Assembly: GCF_039543825.1 (NCBI RefSeq)
Contig: NZ_BAABKM010000001.1
Location: 186,001 to 250,000 of the forward strand
From: Nocardioides conyzicola
GTDB lineage: Bacteria; Actinomycetota; Actinomycetes; Propionibacteriales; Nocardioidaceae
Length of the DNA: 64,000 nucleotides
Direction: 5' to 3'
The position numbers and the translations under genes are program-made. The notes under the pieces were generated by a model, which saw only the letters and a program-made list of their open reading frames with translations, was not told where the DNA came from and did no database searches. Below are positions 1 through 8,942 of this stretch, in pieces (within the stretch, counting starts at the first letter, position 1; each line of letters begins with the position of its first letter).

Positions 1-1
1 G

Positions 2-412
2 CGCAGCAACTGGGTCCGGCTCTGCGTCCAGGGCGCGGTCATGACCATCGGCTCCCTGGTCGCCTACCAGATCGGCGACGACCAGGGCGGCGCCGTCGTC
101 GCCGGGACGATGCTGCTGACCACGCTGTCGCTGTTCCACCTCTTCGGGGCACTGCTCAGCCGCGACCAGACCCGCACCATCTTCGACCGCGACACGTTCC
201 CGGGAGCCATGCAGCTCCGCCGCTACGCCGTCTCGCTGCTCGCGATCGTGGCGATCACCGCGCTGGACTTCCTCGAGCGGATCTTCGGCACCACGGGACT
301 CAGCTTCAACCAGTGGTGCATCTGCATCGGCATCGCCGCCTCGATCGTCGTGGTCGAGGAGCTCGTCAAGCTCTTCGTCCGGCCCCACGCCGACACCCCC
401 GCCATCGCCTAA
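2..412 (+). CDS. Cation-transporting P-type ATPase, C-terminal part (5' end outside window)
   Basis: The reading frame is open through the left edge, so this is a partial gene; only the last 136 residues are visible. They contain hydrophobic segments and the signature of the C-terminal transmembrane domain of Ca2+/Na+ type P-ATPases: a short helix pair, a charged loop with SRDQTRTIFDRD, then two more helices ending VVVEELVKLF. The catalytic DKTGT and nucleotide-binding domains lie upstream of the window. The stop is 12 nt before the next start, which has the RBS AGGGAG, so the ATPase is probably co-transcribed with the arginine deiminase genes. The ion specificity cannot be read from this fragment. 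Confidence 0.75.
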   Translation, partial: RSNWVRLCVQGAVMTIGSLVAYQIGDDQGGAVVAGTMLLTTLSLFHLFGALLSRDQTRTIFDRDTFPGAMQLRRYAVSLLAIVAITALDFLERIFGTTGLSFNQWCICIGIAASIVVVEELVKLFVRPHADTPAIA

Positions 413-424
413 CAGGGAGCCACC

Positions 425-1426
425 ATGTCGTTCAACCTCCGTCACCGCAGCTTCCTCAAGGAGCTTGACTTCACCCCGGGCGAGCTGAAGTTCCTCCTCA
501 AGCTGTCCGCCGACCTCAAGGCCGCGAAGTACACCGGCTACGAGCAGCCCCGCCTGGCCGGCAAGGACATCGCGATGATCTTCGAGAAGACGTCGACCCG
601 CACCCGCACTGCCTTCGAGGTCGCCGCCAAGGACCAGGGCGCCCACGTCACGTACCTGGAGCCCAGCGGCTCCCAGATCGGTCACAAGGAGTCCATGAAG
701 GACACGGCGCGCGTGCTCGGCCGCACGTTCGACGGCATCGAGTACCGCGGCTCCGCCCAGGAGAACGTCGAGGTCCTCGCGCAGTACGCCGGGGTGCCGG
801 TGTGGAACGGGCTGACCGACGAGTTCCACCCGACCCAGATCCTCGCCGACGTGCTGACGATGACCGAGCACTGCGACAAGCACCTCGGCGACATCGCGTT
901 CTGCTACCTCGGCGACGCCCGCAACAACATGGGCAACTCGCTGATGGTCGGCGGCTGCAAGTACGGCATGGACGTTCGGCTCTGTGCGCCACGCGATCTC
1001 TGGCCGAGCGACGAGCTGATCGACACCTGCCGCGAAATCGCCGAGGACACCGGGGCCAGGCTCACGCTCACCGAGGACGTCGACGAGGGCGTCGTCGGCG
1101 CGGACTTCCTCTACACCGACGTCTGGGTGTCGATGGGTGAGGAGAAGGGGGTGTGGGCCGAGCGGATCAAGCTGCTGACGCCGTACCAGGTCAACGCGGA
1201 CGTCATCGAACGCACCAAGAACCCGCGGGTCAAGTTCATGCACTGCCTGCCGGCGTTCCACAACCGCGAGACCAAGGTCGGCGAGGACATCTTCCAGGAG
1301 TTCGGGCTCGACGGGCTCGAGGTCACCGACGACGTGTTCGAGTCTCCTCACTCGATCGTGTTCGACCAGGCGGAGAACCGCCTGCACACGATCAAGGCGA
1401 TCATGGTCGCCACCCTCGGGGACTGA
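425..1426 (+). CDS. argF: Ornithine carbamoyltransferase (catabolic, ArcB/ArgF type)
   Basis: This 333-residue enzyme interconverts ornithine plus carbamoyl phosphate and citrulline plus phosphate in the cytoplasm. The carbamoyl-phosphate motif S-T-R-T-R-T lies at about residues 57-62. HPTQ lies in the middle of the chain, and the ornithine-site HCLP motif is near residue 275. The length is normal for the family. The gene sits directly before arcC and arcA, so the likely job is phosphorolysis of citrulline in the arginine deiminase pathway rather than arginine synthesis. ATG start with RBS AGGGAG. The biosynthetic role cannot be excluded from sequence alone. Confidence 0.95.
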   Translation: MSFNLRHRSFLKELDFTPGELKFLLKLSADLKAAKYTGYEQPRLAGKDIAMIFEKTSTRTRTAFEVAAKDQGAHVTYLEPSGSQIGHKESMKDTARVLGRTFDGIEYRGSAQENVEVLAQYAGVPVWNGLTDEFHPTQILADVLTMTEHCDKHLGDIAFCYLGDARNNMGNSLMVGGCKYGMDVRLCAPRDLWPSDELIDTCREIAEDTGARLTLTEDVDEGVVGADFLYTDVWVSMGEEKGVWAERIKLLTPYQVNADVIERTKNPRVKFMHCLPAFHNRETKVGEDIFQEFGLDGLEVTDDVFESPHSIVFDQAENRLHTIKAIMVATLGD

Positions 1427-1432
1427 CCTGCC

Positions 1433-2359
1433 GTGCGGGTCGTGGTCGCGCTCGGTGGCAACGCCCTGCTGAGGCGCGGGGAACCCATGACCGCGGAGAA
1501 CCAGCGCTCCAACGTGCGAGGTGCCGCCCCCGCCCTCGCCTCCGTGGCGAAGGCGCACCAGCTGGTGCTCTCCCACGGCAACGGCCCGCAGGTCGGCCTC
1601 CTGGCCCTCCAGGCGGCGGCGTACGAGGACGTCGACCCGTACCCGCTCGACGTCCTCGGCGCCCAGACCGAGGGGATGATCGGCTACGTCCTGGAGCAGG
1701 AGCTGGGCAACGTGATGCCCCGCGACGTGCCGCTGGCCACCATCCTCACCATGGTGCAGGTCGACCCGGCCGACCCGGCGTTCCTCGACCCGACGAAGTT
1801 CGTCGGACCCGTGTACTCACGAGCCGACGCCCACCGGCTCACCGCCGAGAAGAGCTGGGTGTTCAAGCCGGACGGCGACACCTGGCGGCGGGTGGTGCCG
1901 TCCCCGCAACCCCGGCACATCTTCGAGATCCGGCCGATCCGCTGGCTGCTCGAGCACGGCGTCGTCCTCATCTGTGCGGGCGGCGGTGGCGTGCCGACGA
2001 TGTTCCTGCCTGCGGCGGAGACCACGCTCGTCGGCGTCGAGGCCGTCATCGACAAGGACCTCGCCAGCGAGCTGCTCGCGCGGGAGGTGGACGCCGACCT
2101 GTTCGTGATGGCCACCGACGTCGACGCCGTGTACGCCGACTGGGGCACCCCGCAGCAACGCGCGCTCGGCCGGGTCACGACCGCCGACCTGCGCGCCACC
2201 ACGTTCCCTGCCGGGTCGATGGGACCGAAGGTCGAGGCGGCCTGTCGCTTCGTCGAGGCGACCGGCGGCCGGTCCGCCATCGGCTCCCTCAACCAGATCC
2301 AGCAGATCGTCGACGGAGAAGCTGGCACCCAGGTGGTGCCCGGAACGGAGGAGCCATGA
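1433..2359 (+). CDS. arcC: Carbamate kinase
   Basis: A 308-residue amino-acid-kinase-fold enzyme that transfers phosphate from carbamoyl phosphate to ADP, giving ATP, ammonia and CO2. It is the energy-yielding last step of the arginine deiminase pathway. The N-terminus [11 protein letters not shown] and the internal SHGNGPQVG and CAGGGGVP segments are typical of the family. The start is GTG, 7 nt after the argF stop. The stop overlaps the arcA start as ATGA, so translation is probably coupled. Confidence 0.95.
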   Translation: MRVVVALGGNALLRRGEPMTAENQRSNVRGAAPALASVAKAHQLVLSHGNGPQVGLLALQAAAYEDVDPYPLDVLGAQTEGMIGYVLEQELGNVMPRDVPLATILTMVQVDPADPAFLDPTKFVGPVYSRADAHRLTAEKSWVFKPDGDTWRRVVPSPQPRHIFEIRPIRWLLEHGVVLICAGGGGVPTMFLPAAETTLVGVEAVIDKDLASELLAREVDADLFVMATDVDAVYADWGTPQQRALGRVTTADLRATTFPAGSMGPKVEAACRFVEATGGRSAIGSLNQIQQIVDGEAGTQVVPGTEEP

Positions 2360-3615
2360 CGTTCGGAGTCCACTCGGAGGTCGGCCGGCTGCGCAAGGTG
2401 ATGGTCCACCGACCCGAGCTGAGCCTGCAGCGGCTCACCCCGTCCAACCACGACGACCTGCTGTTCGACGACGTGCTCTGGGTCGAGCGCGCGCAGTACG
2501 AGCACGACCAGTTCGTCGCCCGGATGCGCGAGCGCGGGGTCGAGGTGTTCCTGCTCCAGGACCTCCTCGGCGAGGCGCTCGCGGCCAGCGAGGAGGGCCG
2601 CAGGCGCCTGATCGAGGTCACCGCATCCCCCTTCACCGTCGGACTGTCGATGGTCGACGAGGTCCGGGCACTGCTCTGGGAGATGGAGCCGACGCGACTG
2701 GCGACCCACCTGATCGGCGGCCTCACCGTGGCCGAGTCCGGGCTGGACCGTGGGCGCCTGCGGTCCAGCTCGGTGATCGCGGCTGCCATCGACGACGACA
2801 GCATGTTCGTCCTGCCCCCGCTGCCGAACACGCTGTTCACCCGCGACTCCTCCTGCTGGATGTACGGCGGAGTCTCGATCAACCCGATGTTCTGGCCGGC
2901 CCGCCGGCTCGAGGCGTACAACGTGGCGGCCATCTACCGCTACCACCCGATGTTCGCCGAGGCCGACTTCGAGTTCTGGTACCCCGCGCTCGGTGACGAC
3001 GCGCGGTTCGACATCGAGGACTTCGGACGGGCGTCCCTGGAGGGCGGCGACGTGCAACCGATCGGCAACGGAACGGTCCTCATCGGGATGAGCGAGCGGT
3101 CCCAGGCACGGATGATCGAGCAGGTCGCCCGAGCGCTCTTCTCCCAGGGCGCCGCGGAGCGGGTGGTGGCGGTCGTGATGACCAAGGATCGCGCCCACAT
3201 GCACCTCGACACCGTCTTCACGATGCTCGACCGGGACGCGGTCACCCTGTACCCCCGCGTGATGGACCAGGTCCGGGCGATCAGCCTGCGCCCGGGGATC
3301 AACGGCGCACCGTTCCACGTGACGGAGGAGAAGGACTTCCTCTCGACGGTCGCCGACGCGCTCGGGGTGCCGGAGCTCCGCGTCATCGAGACCGGGGGCG
3401 ACGCCTACCAGCAGGAGCGCGAGCAGTGGGACGACGGCAACAACGTCGTCGCCCTCGAGCCAGGGGTGGTCATCGCCTACGAGCGCAACACCCACACGAT
3501 CGCGAAGATGCGCGCGGCCGGCATCGAGGTCATCACCATCGAGGGCTTCGAGCTCGGCAAGGGCCGTGGGGGCGGCCACTGCATGACGTGCCCGTTCGAG
3601 CGGGACGCGCTGTGA
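2356..3615 (+). CDS. arcA: Arginine deiminase
   Basis: A 419-residue guanidino-group-modifying enzyme that hydrolyses arginine to citrulline and ammonia. Seen in the sequence: N-terminal [35 protein letters not shown], and the C-terminal GGGHCMTCP with the catalytic Cys at about residue 409. The start chosen is the ATG that overlaps the arcC stop (ATGA). An upstream extension would only read arcC in another frame. The order argF-arcC-arcA makes a complete ADI pathway, which makes ATP from arginine without oxygen and raises pH through ammonia. Confidence 0.96.
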   Translation: MTFGVHSEVGRLRKVMVHRPELSLQRLTPSNHDDLLFDDVLWVERAQYEHDQFVARMRERGVEVFLLQDLLGEALAASEEGRRRLIEVTASPFTVGLSMVDEVRALLWEMEPTRLATHLIGGLTVAESGLDRGRLRSSSVIAAAIDDDSMFVLPPLPNTLFTRDSSCWMYGGVSINPMFWPARRLEAYNVAAIYRYHPMFAEADFEFWYPALGDDARFDIEDFGRASLEGGDVQPIGNGTVLIGMSERSQARMIEQVARALFSQGAAERVVAVVMTKDRAHMHLDTVFTMLDRDAVTLYPRVMDQVRAISLRPGINGAPFHVTEEKDFLSTVADALGVPELRVIETGGDAYQQEREQWDDGNNVVALEPGVVIAYERNTHTIAKMRAAGIEVITIEGFELGKGRGGGHCMTCPFERDAL

Positions 3616-3746
3616 ACGCGCCCGTGCGGTGGGCCGTCGTCGTCTTCGACATCCTGCTCATCCTGGCCCTCATCATCTGGGCGCGCGGTGACTCCCACCA
3701 CCACGGCGACGAGGTCGGCTCCTCCGCGCACGTCGCCGTGAGGTAG
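3612..3746 (+). CDS. Small single-pass membrane protein in the arc operon (44 aa)
   Basis: I do not recognise a family. The start GTG overlaps the arcA stop (GTGA), the same coupling used elsewhere in this operon, and the stop is 10 nt before the NhaC-type gene. The peptide has one strong hydrophobic stretch (VVVFDILLILALIIWA, about residues 9-24) followed by a short polar tail with SHHHGDE. Codons are strongly GC3-biased, as in its neighbours, which supports real translation. A regulatory or accessory subunit of the adjacent transporters is plausible but is inference only. Confidence 0.7.
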   Translation: MNAPVRWAVVVFDILLILALIIWARGDSHHHGDEVGSSAHVAVR

Positions 3747-3756
3747 CCGGACCGCC

Positions 3757-5262
3757 ATGCCGCAGCCTCGAGCCCCCAGCCTGGTCGACTCGCTCGCGCC
3801 GATCGTGGTGCTCATCGGGCTGCTCGCGCTGACCATCTACCTCTTCGGCGTCAGCGCCACCGACGGCCCCTTGCAGGTGGCCCTGCTCCTCAGTGCGGCG
3901 TTCGCGAGCCTGGTGGCCTTCAAGAACGGCTACTCGATACAGACCGTCGCCGACGCCGCGGTCGCCGGCGTCACCGCGGCGATGAGCGCGGTCTTCATCC
4001 TGCTCGCCGTCGGCGCCCTGATCGGGACCTGGAACATGGCCGGCACGATCCCCACGGTCGTCGACTACGGCATCCGGATCGTCAGCCCCACGTGGTTCTA
4101 CTTCACCGCCGCCGCCGTGTGCGCGCTGGTGGGCATGGTCACCGGGAGCTCCTGGACCACCGCCGGCACCCTGGGTGTGGCCTTCGTCGGGATGAGCAAC
4201 GTGCTGGGCCTCGAGGAGGCGATCACCGCCGGGGCCGTCATCTGCGGCGCCTACTTCGGCGACAAGATGACACCGCTCTCCGAGACCACGATCCTCGTCC
4301 CCCAGCTGGTGGGAGGGGGGCTCACGGTCGGCGAGCACGTGCGGAACATGACCTGGACCGCGGTCCCGGCGCTCCTCGTCAGCCTGGTGATCTTCCTGGT
4401 GCTCGGCCGCTCCGCCAGCGGTGACTCCGACGCGGCCGTCGCCGATGCCCGCGCGTCCCTGGCGTCGGCCTTCGACATCTCGGTCCTCAACCTGCTGCCG
4501 CTGGTCCTGCTGGTGGTCTTCGCCGCCCTGCGGATGCCTCCGTTCCTGTCGATCCTCGGCTCCGCCCTCTTCGCCGCGGTGCTCGCCCCGTTCCTGCAGT
4601 GGGACGCCGTCGTCGCGTTCGTCGACGACCCGAGCCTGGGCCGCGTCGCGACCGCCATCGAGGCGGGGTACGCCGCCATGGCGACCGGGTTCGAGAGCCA
4701 CTCGGGCTTCCCGGCCGTCGACGACCTCTTCTCCCGCGGCGGGATGGCCAGCATGCTCACGACGATCTGGCTGGTCCTCGGTGCGCTCTCGTTCGCCGCG
4801 GTCATGGAGCACGCCGGCTTCCTCCAGCGGTTGCTCCAGCCACTGGCGGCCCGCACCCGACGTCGGGGATCGCTGATCACGGCCGTCGTCGGCAGCGGGG
4901 TCGGGCTCAACCTGATCGCCGGGGACCAGTACGTCGCCGACGTCCTGCCGGCACGGTCCTTCCGGGCCGAGTTCGCCCGGCGCGGACTGGCGCCGCAGGT
5001 GCTCAGCCGAGCCGTCGAGGACTCCGGCACCGTGACCTCGCCCCTGATCCCGTGGAACACCTGTGGCGCCTACATGTCCGGCGTCCTGGGTGTCACCACC
5101 ATCGCCTACCTGCCGTTCTGCTTCTTCAACCTGCTCAGTCCGTTGCTCGAGATCCTCTACGGCTACCTGGGCTTCAAGGTGCCGGAGGCCGACGAGCCCT
5201 GGGAGGACAACGCCAGGACCGCGTCGCTGCCGGTCGTACCCCGAGGAGACGTGCATGTCTGA
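3757..5262 (+). CDS. NhaC-family Na+/H+ antiporter-like transporter
   Basis: A 501-residue polytopic inner-membrane protein with about 11-12 hydrophobic segments. Family signatures include GMVTGSSWTTAGTLG, AYFGDKMTPLSETT and a C-terminal half with a matching EDSGTVTSPLIPWNTCG, the internally repeated NhaC layout. NhaC proteins exchange Na+ for H+, and relatives near catabolic operons carry amino acids or organic acids. Its place between arcA and a second transporter suggests pH or sodium balance during arginine breakdown, or an exchange of arginine and ornithine. It overlaps the next gene by 8 nt. Confidence 0.88.
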   Translation: MPQPRAPSLVDSLAPIVVLIGLLALTIYLFGVSATDGPLQVALLLSAAFASLVAFKNGYSIQTVADAAVAGVTAAMSAVFILLAVGALIGTWNMAGTIPTVVDYGIRIVSPTWFYFTAAAVCALVGMVTGSSWTTAGTLGVAFVGMSNVLGLEEAITAGAVICGAYFGDKMTPLSETTILVPQLVGGGLTVGEHVRNMTWTAVPALLVSLVIFLVLGRSASGDSDAAVADARASLASAFDISVLNLLPLVLLVVFAALRMPPFLSILGSALFAAVLAPFLQWDAVVAFVDDPSLGRVATAIEAGYAAMATGFESHSGFPAVDDLFSRGGMASMLTTIWLVLGALSFAAVMEHAGFLQRLLQPLAARTRRRGSLITAVVGSGVGLNLIAGDQYVADVLPARSFRAEFARRGLAPQVLSRAVEDSGTVTSPLIPWNTCGAYMSGVLGVTTIAYLPFCFFNLLSPLLEILYGYLGFKVPEADEPWEDNARTASLPVVPRGDVHV

Positions 5263-6742
5263 GACCACCACCGCACCCGCGACGCGCCGCGGGTTCAAGC
5301 TCCCCTCGGCGTACACGATCCTCTTCGCGCTGATCGTGCTGATGGCGCTGGCCACCTGGGTCGTGCCCGCGGGCGTCTACGAGCTCGACAAGAACGGAAG
5401 CCCGATCCCCGGGACCTACCACGGCGTCGACTCGCACCCCGCCCGCATCCTCGTCGACTCGTTGACCGCTCCGATCAACGGGCTCTACGGGATCGAGGAC
5501 GACGCCGGGACCATCAGCTACTACAACTCGGGCTCGCTGTTCGGGGCGATCGACGTCGCGCTCTTCATCATCGTCATCGGCGGCTTCCTCGGCGTGACCA
5601 TGCGCACCGGCGCGATCCAGAACGGCATCGGCCGCCTGGTGCAGCGCCTCCGCGGCCGCGAGCGCTGGATGATCCCCATCTTGATGACGGTCTTCGCACT
5701 GGGCGGCACGACGTACGGGATGGCGGAGGAGAGCCTCGCGTTCTACTCGCTCATCGTGGCGGTGATGATCGCCGCCGGGTACGACGCCATGACCGGTGCT
5801 GCGGTGGTCCTGCTCGGCTGTGGCATCGGCACGTTCGGCTCGACGATCAACCCGTTCGCCACCGGCATCGCGTCGGGGTTCGCCGGGGTCTCGATCAGCG
5901 ACGGCCTGGTCCTGCGTGTGGTGATGCTCGTCGTCGCGCTGGTCGTCGGGATCTTCTTCGTGCTCCGCTACGCGGACCGGGTCAAGGCCGACCCGTCCCG
6001 CTCCATCGTCGCCGACCTCCGCGCGGAGAACGAGCAGTACTTCAGTGCCGGGGCGGGCGGGACCGACGCGGAGCTCACCGGGCGGCACCAGCTCATCCTC
6101 ATCGTGTTCGCCCTGGCGTTCGGCGTGATGATGTACGGCGTCATCCCCTGGGAGGACCTCAACGTCCCGCTGCCGACCCTGTGGTGGTGGTTCCCCGAGA
6201 TGACCGCGTCGTTCATCCTCTTCACCGTCGTCATCGGCCTGATCGGGGGCCTGAGCGAGGAAGACCTGACCGGCTCGTTCGTCGACGGTGCCCGCGACCT
6301 CCTCGGCGTCGCGCTCATCATCGGCATCGCCCGTGGGATCACGGTCGTGATGAACAACGGGCAGATCACCGACACCGTCCTGAACTGGGCGGAGCAGGCG
6401 CTCGGCGACGTCGGCCAGTCCGGGTTCGCGATCGTGATGTTCCTGCTGTTCCTGCCCCTCTCGTTCCTGATCCCGTCGTCCTCGGGCCTGGCCACCGTGG
6501 CGATGCCGATCATGGCTCCCCTGGCCCTCTTCGTCGATGTGCCGCCCGAGCTCGTGGTCACCGCGTTCCAGAGCGCCTCCGGGATCATGAACCTCTTCAT
6601 CCCGACCTCCGCGGTCGTCATGGGCGGGCTGGCGATCGCCCGCGTGCCCTACGGCACCTACCTGCGCTGGGTCTGGCCGCTGCTCGCGTCGCTCGTCGTC
6701 CTGAGCGTGGTCGGTCTCGGCGTCACCGCGCTCGTGACCTGA
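5255..6742 (+). CDS. YfcC-family (DcuC-like) basic amino acid antiporter, candidate arginine/ornithine exchanger
   Basis: A 495-residue membrane protein. The start ATG follows GAGGAG by 8 nt and lies inside the end of the preceding transporter gene. Visible family marks are N-terminal KLPSAYTILFALI, the WVVPAGVYEL loop, the GTTYGMAEES segment and the C-terminal PSSSGLATVAMPIMAPL and NLFIPTSAVVMGGL segments. YfcC-family genes occur in arc operons of several bacteria as ArcD-type antiporters. With no other ArcD here, it is the best candidate for arginine import coupled to ornithine export. The substrate is inferred from context. Confidence 0.85.
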   Translation: MSETTTAPATRRGFKLPSAYTILFALIVLMALATWVVPAGVYELDKNGSPIPGTYHGVDSHPARILVDSLTAPINGLYGIEDDAGTISYYNSGSLFGAIDVALFIIVIGGFLGVTMRTGAIQNGIGRLVQRLRGRERWMIPILMTVFALGGTTYGMAEESLAFYSLIVAVMIAAGYDAMTGAAVVLLGCGIGTFGSTINPFATGIASGFAGVSISDGLVLRVVMLVVALVVGIFFVLRYADRVKADPSRSIVADLRAENEQYFSAGAGGTDAELTGRHQLILIVFALAFGVMMYGVIPWEDLNVPLPTLWWWFPEMTASFILFTVVIGLIGGLSEEDLTGSFVDGARDLLGVALIIGIARGITVVMNNGQITDTVLNWAEQALGDVGQSGFAIVMFLLFLPLSFLIPSSSGLATVAMPIMAPLALFVDVPPELVVTAFQSASGIMNLFIPTSAVVMGGLAIARVPYGTYLRWVWPLLASLVVLSVVGLGVTALVT

Positions 6743-6783
6743 CCGCCCGGCCAGGCCGACAGCAGTTCGAAACGGAGTGAGAC

Positions 6784-7272
6784 ATGACGACCTTCACGGT
6801 GTGGAAGTTCGACGACCCGGACGGTGCCGCGCAGGCGGAGACCGCGCTGAGGTCCGGAGCGGACGACGGTCTGGTCACGATCGTCGACCATGCGGTCATG
6901 AGCTGGCCCGAGGGCGCCGACCAGCCGGTGCTCCACCATCACCACGACAGCCCGAAGCGTGGCGCGGCCTGGGGAGCGCTGTGGGGGATCCTCGGTGGCG
7001 CCCTCTTCGCGATCCCGGTCGCCGGACTCGCGCTCGGGGCCGGGATCGGGGCCCTGGCCAAGGCCACCGCGGGCACCGGCATCACGAAGGAGGACCTGGA
7101 ACGCATCCGGACCGAGGTCGGCCCGGGGAGCTCGGCCCTCTTCCTGGTCACCGAGAACGCCGACATGGACCGGCTCGGCGAGAGGTTCCGAGGCCGCGAC
7201 AGCAGGCTGGTCAGCACCAACCTCACCGAGGCGGAGCGCGCCACGCTGCTGGAGACCTTCGGTGGCGGATGA
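6784..7272 (+). CDS. DUF1269-family protein
   Basis: A 162-residue protein of the DUF1269 type. It has a ferredoxin-like N-terminal part beginning TFTVWKFDDPDGA, then a glycine- and alanine-rich hydrophobic hairpin at about residues 60-95 (WGALWGILGGALFAIPVAGL), and a C-terminal region predicting strands and helices around SSALFLVTENAD. The RBS is ACGGAG before ATG. It lies 41 nt after the YfcC-type gene and is followed by a membrane protein whose GTG overlaps its stop. The function of the family is unknown; several members associate with membranes and stress or transport loci. Confidence 0.75.
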   Translation: MTTFTVWKFDDPDGAAQAETALRSGADDGLVTIVDHAVMSWPEGADQPVLHHHHDSPKRGAAWGALWGILGGALFAIPVAGLALGAGIGALAKATAGTGITKEDLERIRTEVGPGSSALFLVTENADMDRLGERFRGRDSRLVSTNLTEAERATLLETFGGG

Positions 7273-7759
7273 CGTGCGTCGCGCCGATCCGCTCGGCCTG
7301 GTCTCCGGCGGCGAGGGTGCGATCACCGGCACCGTGGTCTGCGCCGCGGTGATCGCGTACGGCGTGGGGCACGCCGAGTCGACCGCCCACCTGAGCGTCG
7401 CGATCGTCGCCACGGTGGGCGTGTACTGGGTCGCCCACCTGCATGCCGTCACCATCGGCAGCTCCCTCACCCACGGCCATCACCCGCTCGAGGCACTGCG
7501 TCACGCCCTGGTCGAGACCCTGCCCGTGGCCGCTGCGTCCATCATCCCGCTGGTCGCCCTCCTGGTGACCCGCCTGGCCGGGGCCAGCCTGAGCGGCTCT
7601 GCCTGGACCGCGCTGGCGGTGACGATAGGGCTGCTCGCGGTGTACAGCTACGCAGCGGGCGCGCGCGGCGGTCTCGACCTGGGTGGCCGGATCACCAGCG
7701 CAGCGGCCGGAGCCTGCGTCGGGGTCCTGGTCGCGCTCCTGAAGGTGGCTCTGCACTGA
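7262..7759 (+). CDS. Small polytopic membrane protein
   Basis: A 165-residue protein with about five hydrophobic segments and a His-rich loop (THGHHPLEALRHAL) between segments two and three. I do not recognise a family. GTG at 7262 overlaps the end of the preceding gene by 11 nt; GTG at 7274, just after that stop, is the alternative start. Its place between two DUF1269-type proteins suggests they act together at the membrane. Confidence 0.7.
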   Translation: MADDVRRADPLGLVSGGEGAITGTVVCAAVIAYGVGHAESTAHLSVAIVATVGVYWVAHLHAVTIGSSLTHGHHPLEALRHALVETLPVAAASIIPLVALLVTRLAGASLSGSAWTALAVTIGLLAVYSYAAGARGGLDLGGRITSAAAGACVGVLVALLKVALH

Positions 7760-7791
7760 GCCACGGGGCACCGTGAGGGGAGCACACCGAC

Positions 7792-8358
7792 ATGTCGGAC
7801 CGACCAGGCGCAACGGGCACACCGAGGGATCGCGCCGCGACCGCGTCCCTGACGGTCTGGATCTACGACTCGGCCCTGGGCGCCGCCGCCGGCGAGGTCC
7901 GGCTCAAGAACCTCCGGGACCGAGCCGCCCTGCGCGTCCACGACGCCATCACGGTCTCGTGGATGCCCGGCGTGCACGAACCGCGCATCGGCCACCTGCG
8001 GCGCGAGACGTCGGCGGTCGCGGCCCGCAGCGTGCTGGGAGGGCTCGTCGAGCTGCTCCTCCGCTCGGCGAGCGACGCCGCGGCGGGTATCCCCGCACTG
8101 GCCCAGCAGCTGCGCGGGACGGGTATCGACCAGCTCTTCCTGGAGGAGATCGTGGCGCAGCTCCACCCCGAGACGTCGGCCCTGTTCGTGCTCTCGAGCC
8201 ACGCGGACCTGGACCAGGTCCGACCGGTGGTCGAACGCGGCCTCGCCCGAGGTGATGTCGTCCTCATGCACGCCCAGCTCCCGGGCGAGGCGCCCGCCGT
8301 GCTCCGCGCGGCCGTGCGGGACCTGCAGGCGCGAGCCGGGAGGCGCGACTTCCGCTGA
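7792..8358 (+). CDS. DUF1269-like protein, divergent paralogue
   Basis: A 188-residue protein sharing the layout of the protein at 6784-7272: a strand-rich start (LTVWIYDSALGAA), a middle region matching the glycine hairpin but less hydrophobic, and the sequence ETSALFVLSSHADLDQV, which parallels SSALFLVTENADMDRL in the first copy. It looks like an old duplication that has lost the membrane hairpin. Its stop is 18 nt from the stop of a convergent gene. Confidence 0.68.
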   Translation: MSDRPGATGTPRDRAATASLTVWIYDSALGAAAGEVRLKNLRDRAALRVHDAITVSWMPGVHEPRIGHLRRETSAVAARSVLGGLVELLLRSASDAAAGIPALAQQLRGTGIDQLFLEEIVAQLHPETSALFVLSSHADLDQVRPVVERGLARGDVVLMHAQLPGEAPAVLRAAVRDLQARAGRRDFR

Positions 8359-8376
8359 CCCTCGGCAGCAGGGACC

Positions 8377-8826
8377 TCAACGACGCTTCAGCTGCGTGGA
8401 CAGCGCATGGATGACGAGGATGTCGACGGCGATGACGGTGATCGCCCACAGCGGGTAGCGCGGGAGGAAGGCGAAGTTCGCGACCGCCGACAGGCCCGCG
8501 ATGATCATGCCGGAGACCTGCGCCCACGACGATCCGCGCAGGATGCCGATCGCGACCACGACGCACAGCACGCCGATCACGACGTGCGTCCAGCCCCAGA
8601 CATCCATGTCGAACTTGTAGAGGTAGTCGCTGCCGGCCGAGTAGAGGTCGTCGTTGGCGATCGCCGAGGCGCCCTGGAGGATGCCGAAGGCACCGCTGAT
8701 CAGGAGCATCACCCCCGCGAAGACGCTGACGAGGTCGGTCATGAACCCCTCGGCCGGGTCCACGCGCGCCGACCGCGACGTACGGACCCCTCCGGTGGTT
8801 CCTGTGCCGGGTGCTGTCTGGCTCAT
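8377..8826 (-). CDS. DUF7144-type membrane protein
   Basis: A 149-residue protein with about four transmembrane segments (FAGVMLLISGAFGILQGA, VVIGVLCVVVAIGILRG, VSGMIIAGLSAVANFAF, WAITVIAVDILVIHAL), the pattern of the small actinobacterial membrane family DUF7144. The frame is open to 8937, but I place the start at the ATG at 8826 because GGGGGAG precedes it and the codons upstream read like random arginine- and proline-rich translation. It is divergent from the CYTH gene. Function unknown. Confidence 0.78.
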   Translation of the reverse strand: MSQTAPGTGTTGGVRTSRSARVDPAEGFMTDLVSVFAGVMLLISGAFGILQGASAIANDDLYSAGSDYLYKFDMDVWGWTHVVIGVLCVVVAIGILRGSSWAQVSGMIIAGLSAVANFAFLPRYPLWAITVIAVDILVIHALSTQLKRR

Positions 8827-8942
8827 CGGGTCTCCCCCGCTCGCGTTCTGGTGACCCCACCACGATTCTCCGGGCCGGGGTGGCGCCGCCTCACCCTGCG
8901 CAGGGTGGTCTCGGCCCACCCGGACCGACGCGACCATGAGCC

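Noticed and set aside
1684..3579. Long minus-strand open frame (about 630 codons) opposite arcC and arcA
   Set aside because: It lies over two complete enzymes, has the composition expected of a shadow frame in high-GC DNA (many Arg, Asp, Gly and His) and no recognisable domain or RBS.
3673..5355. Long minus-strand open frame opposite the NhaC-type gene
   Set aside because: It lies opposite a clearly recognised membrane protein and is made of low-complexity Arg/Gly/Asp/His-rich text with no motif.
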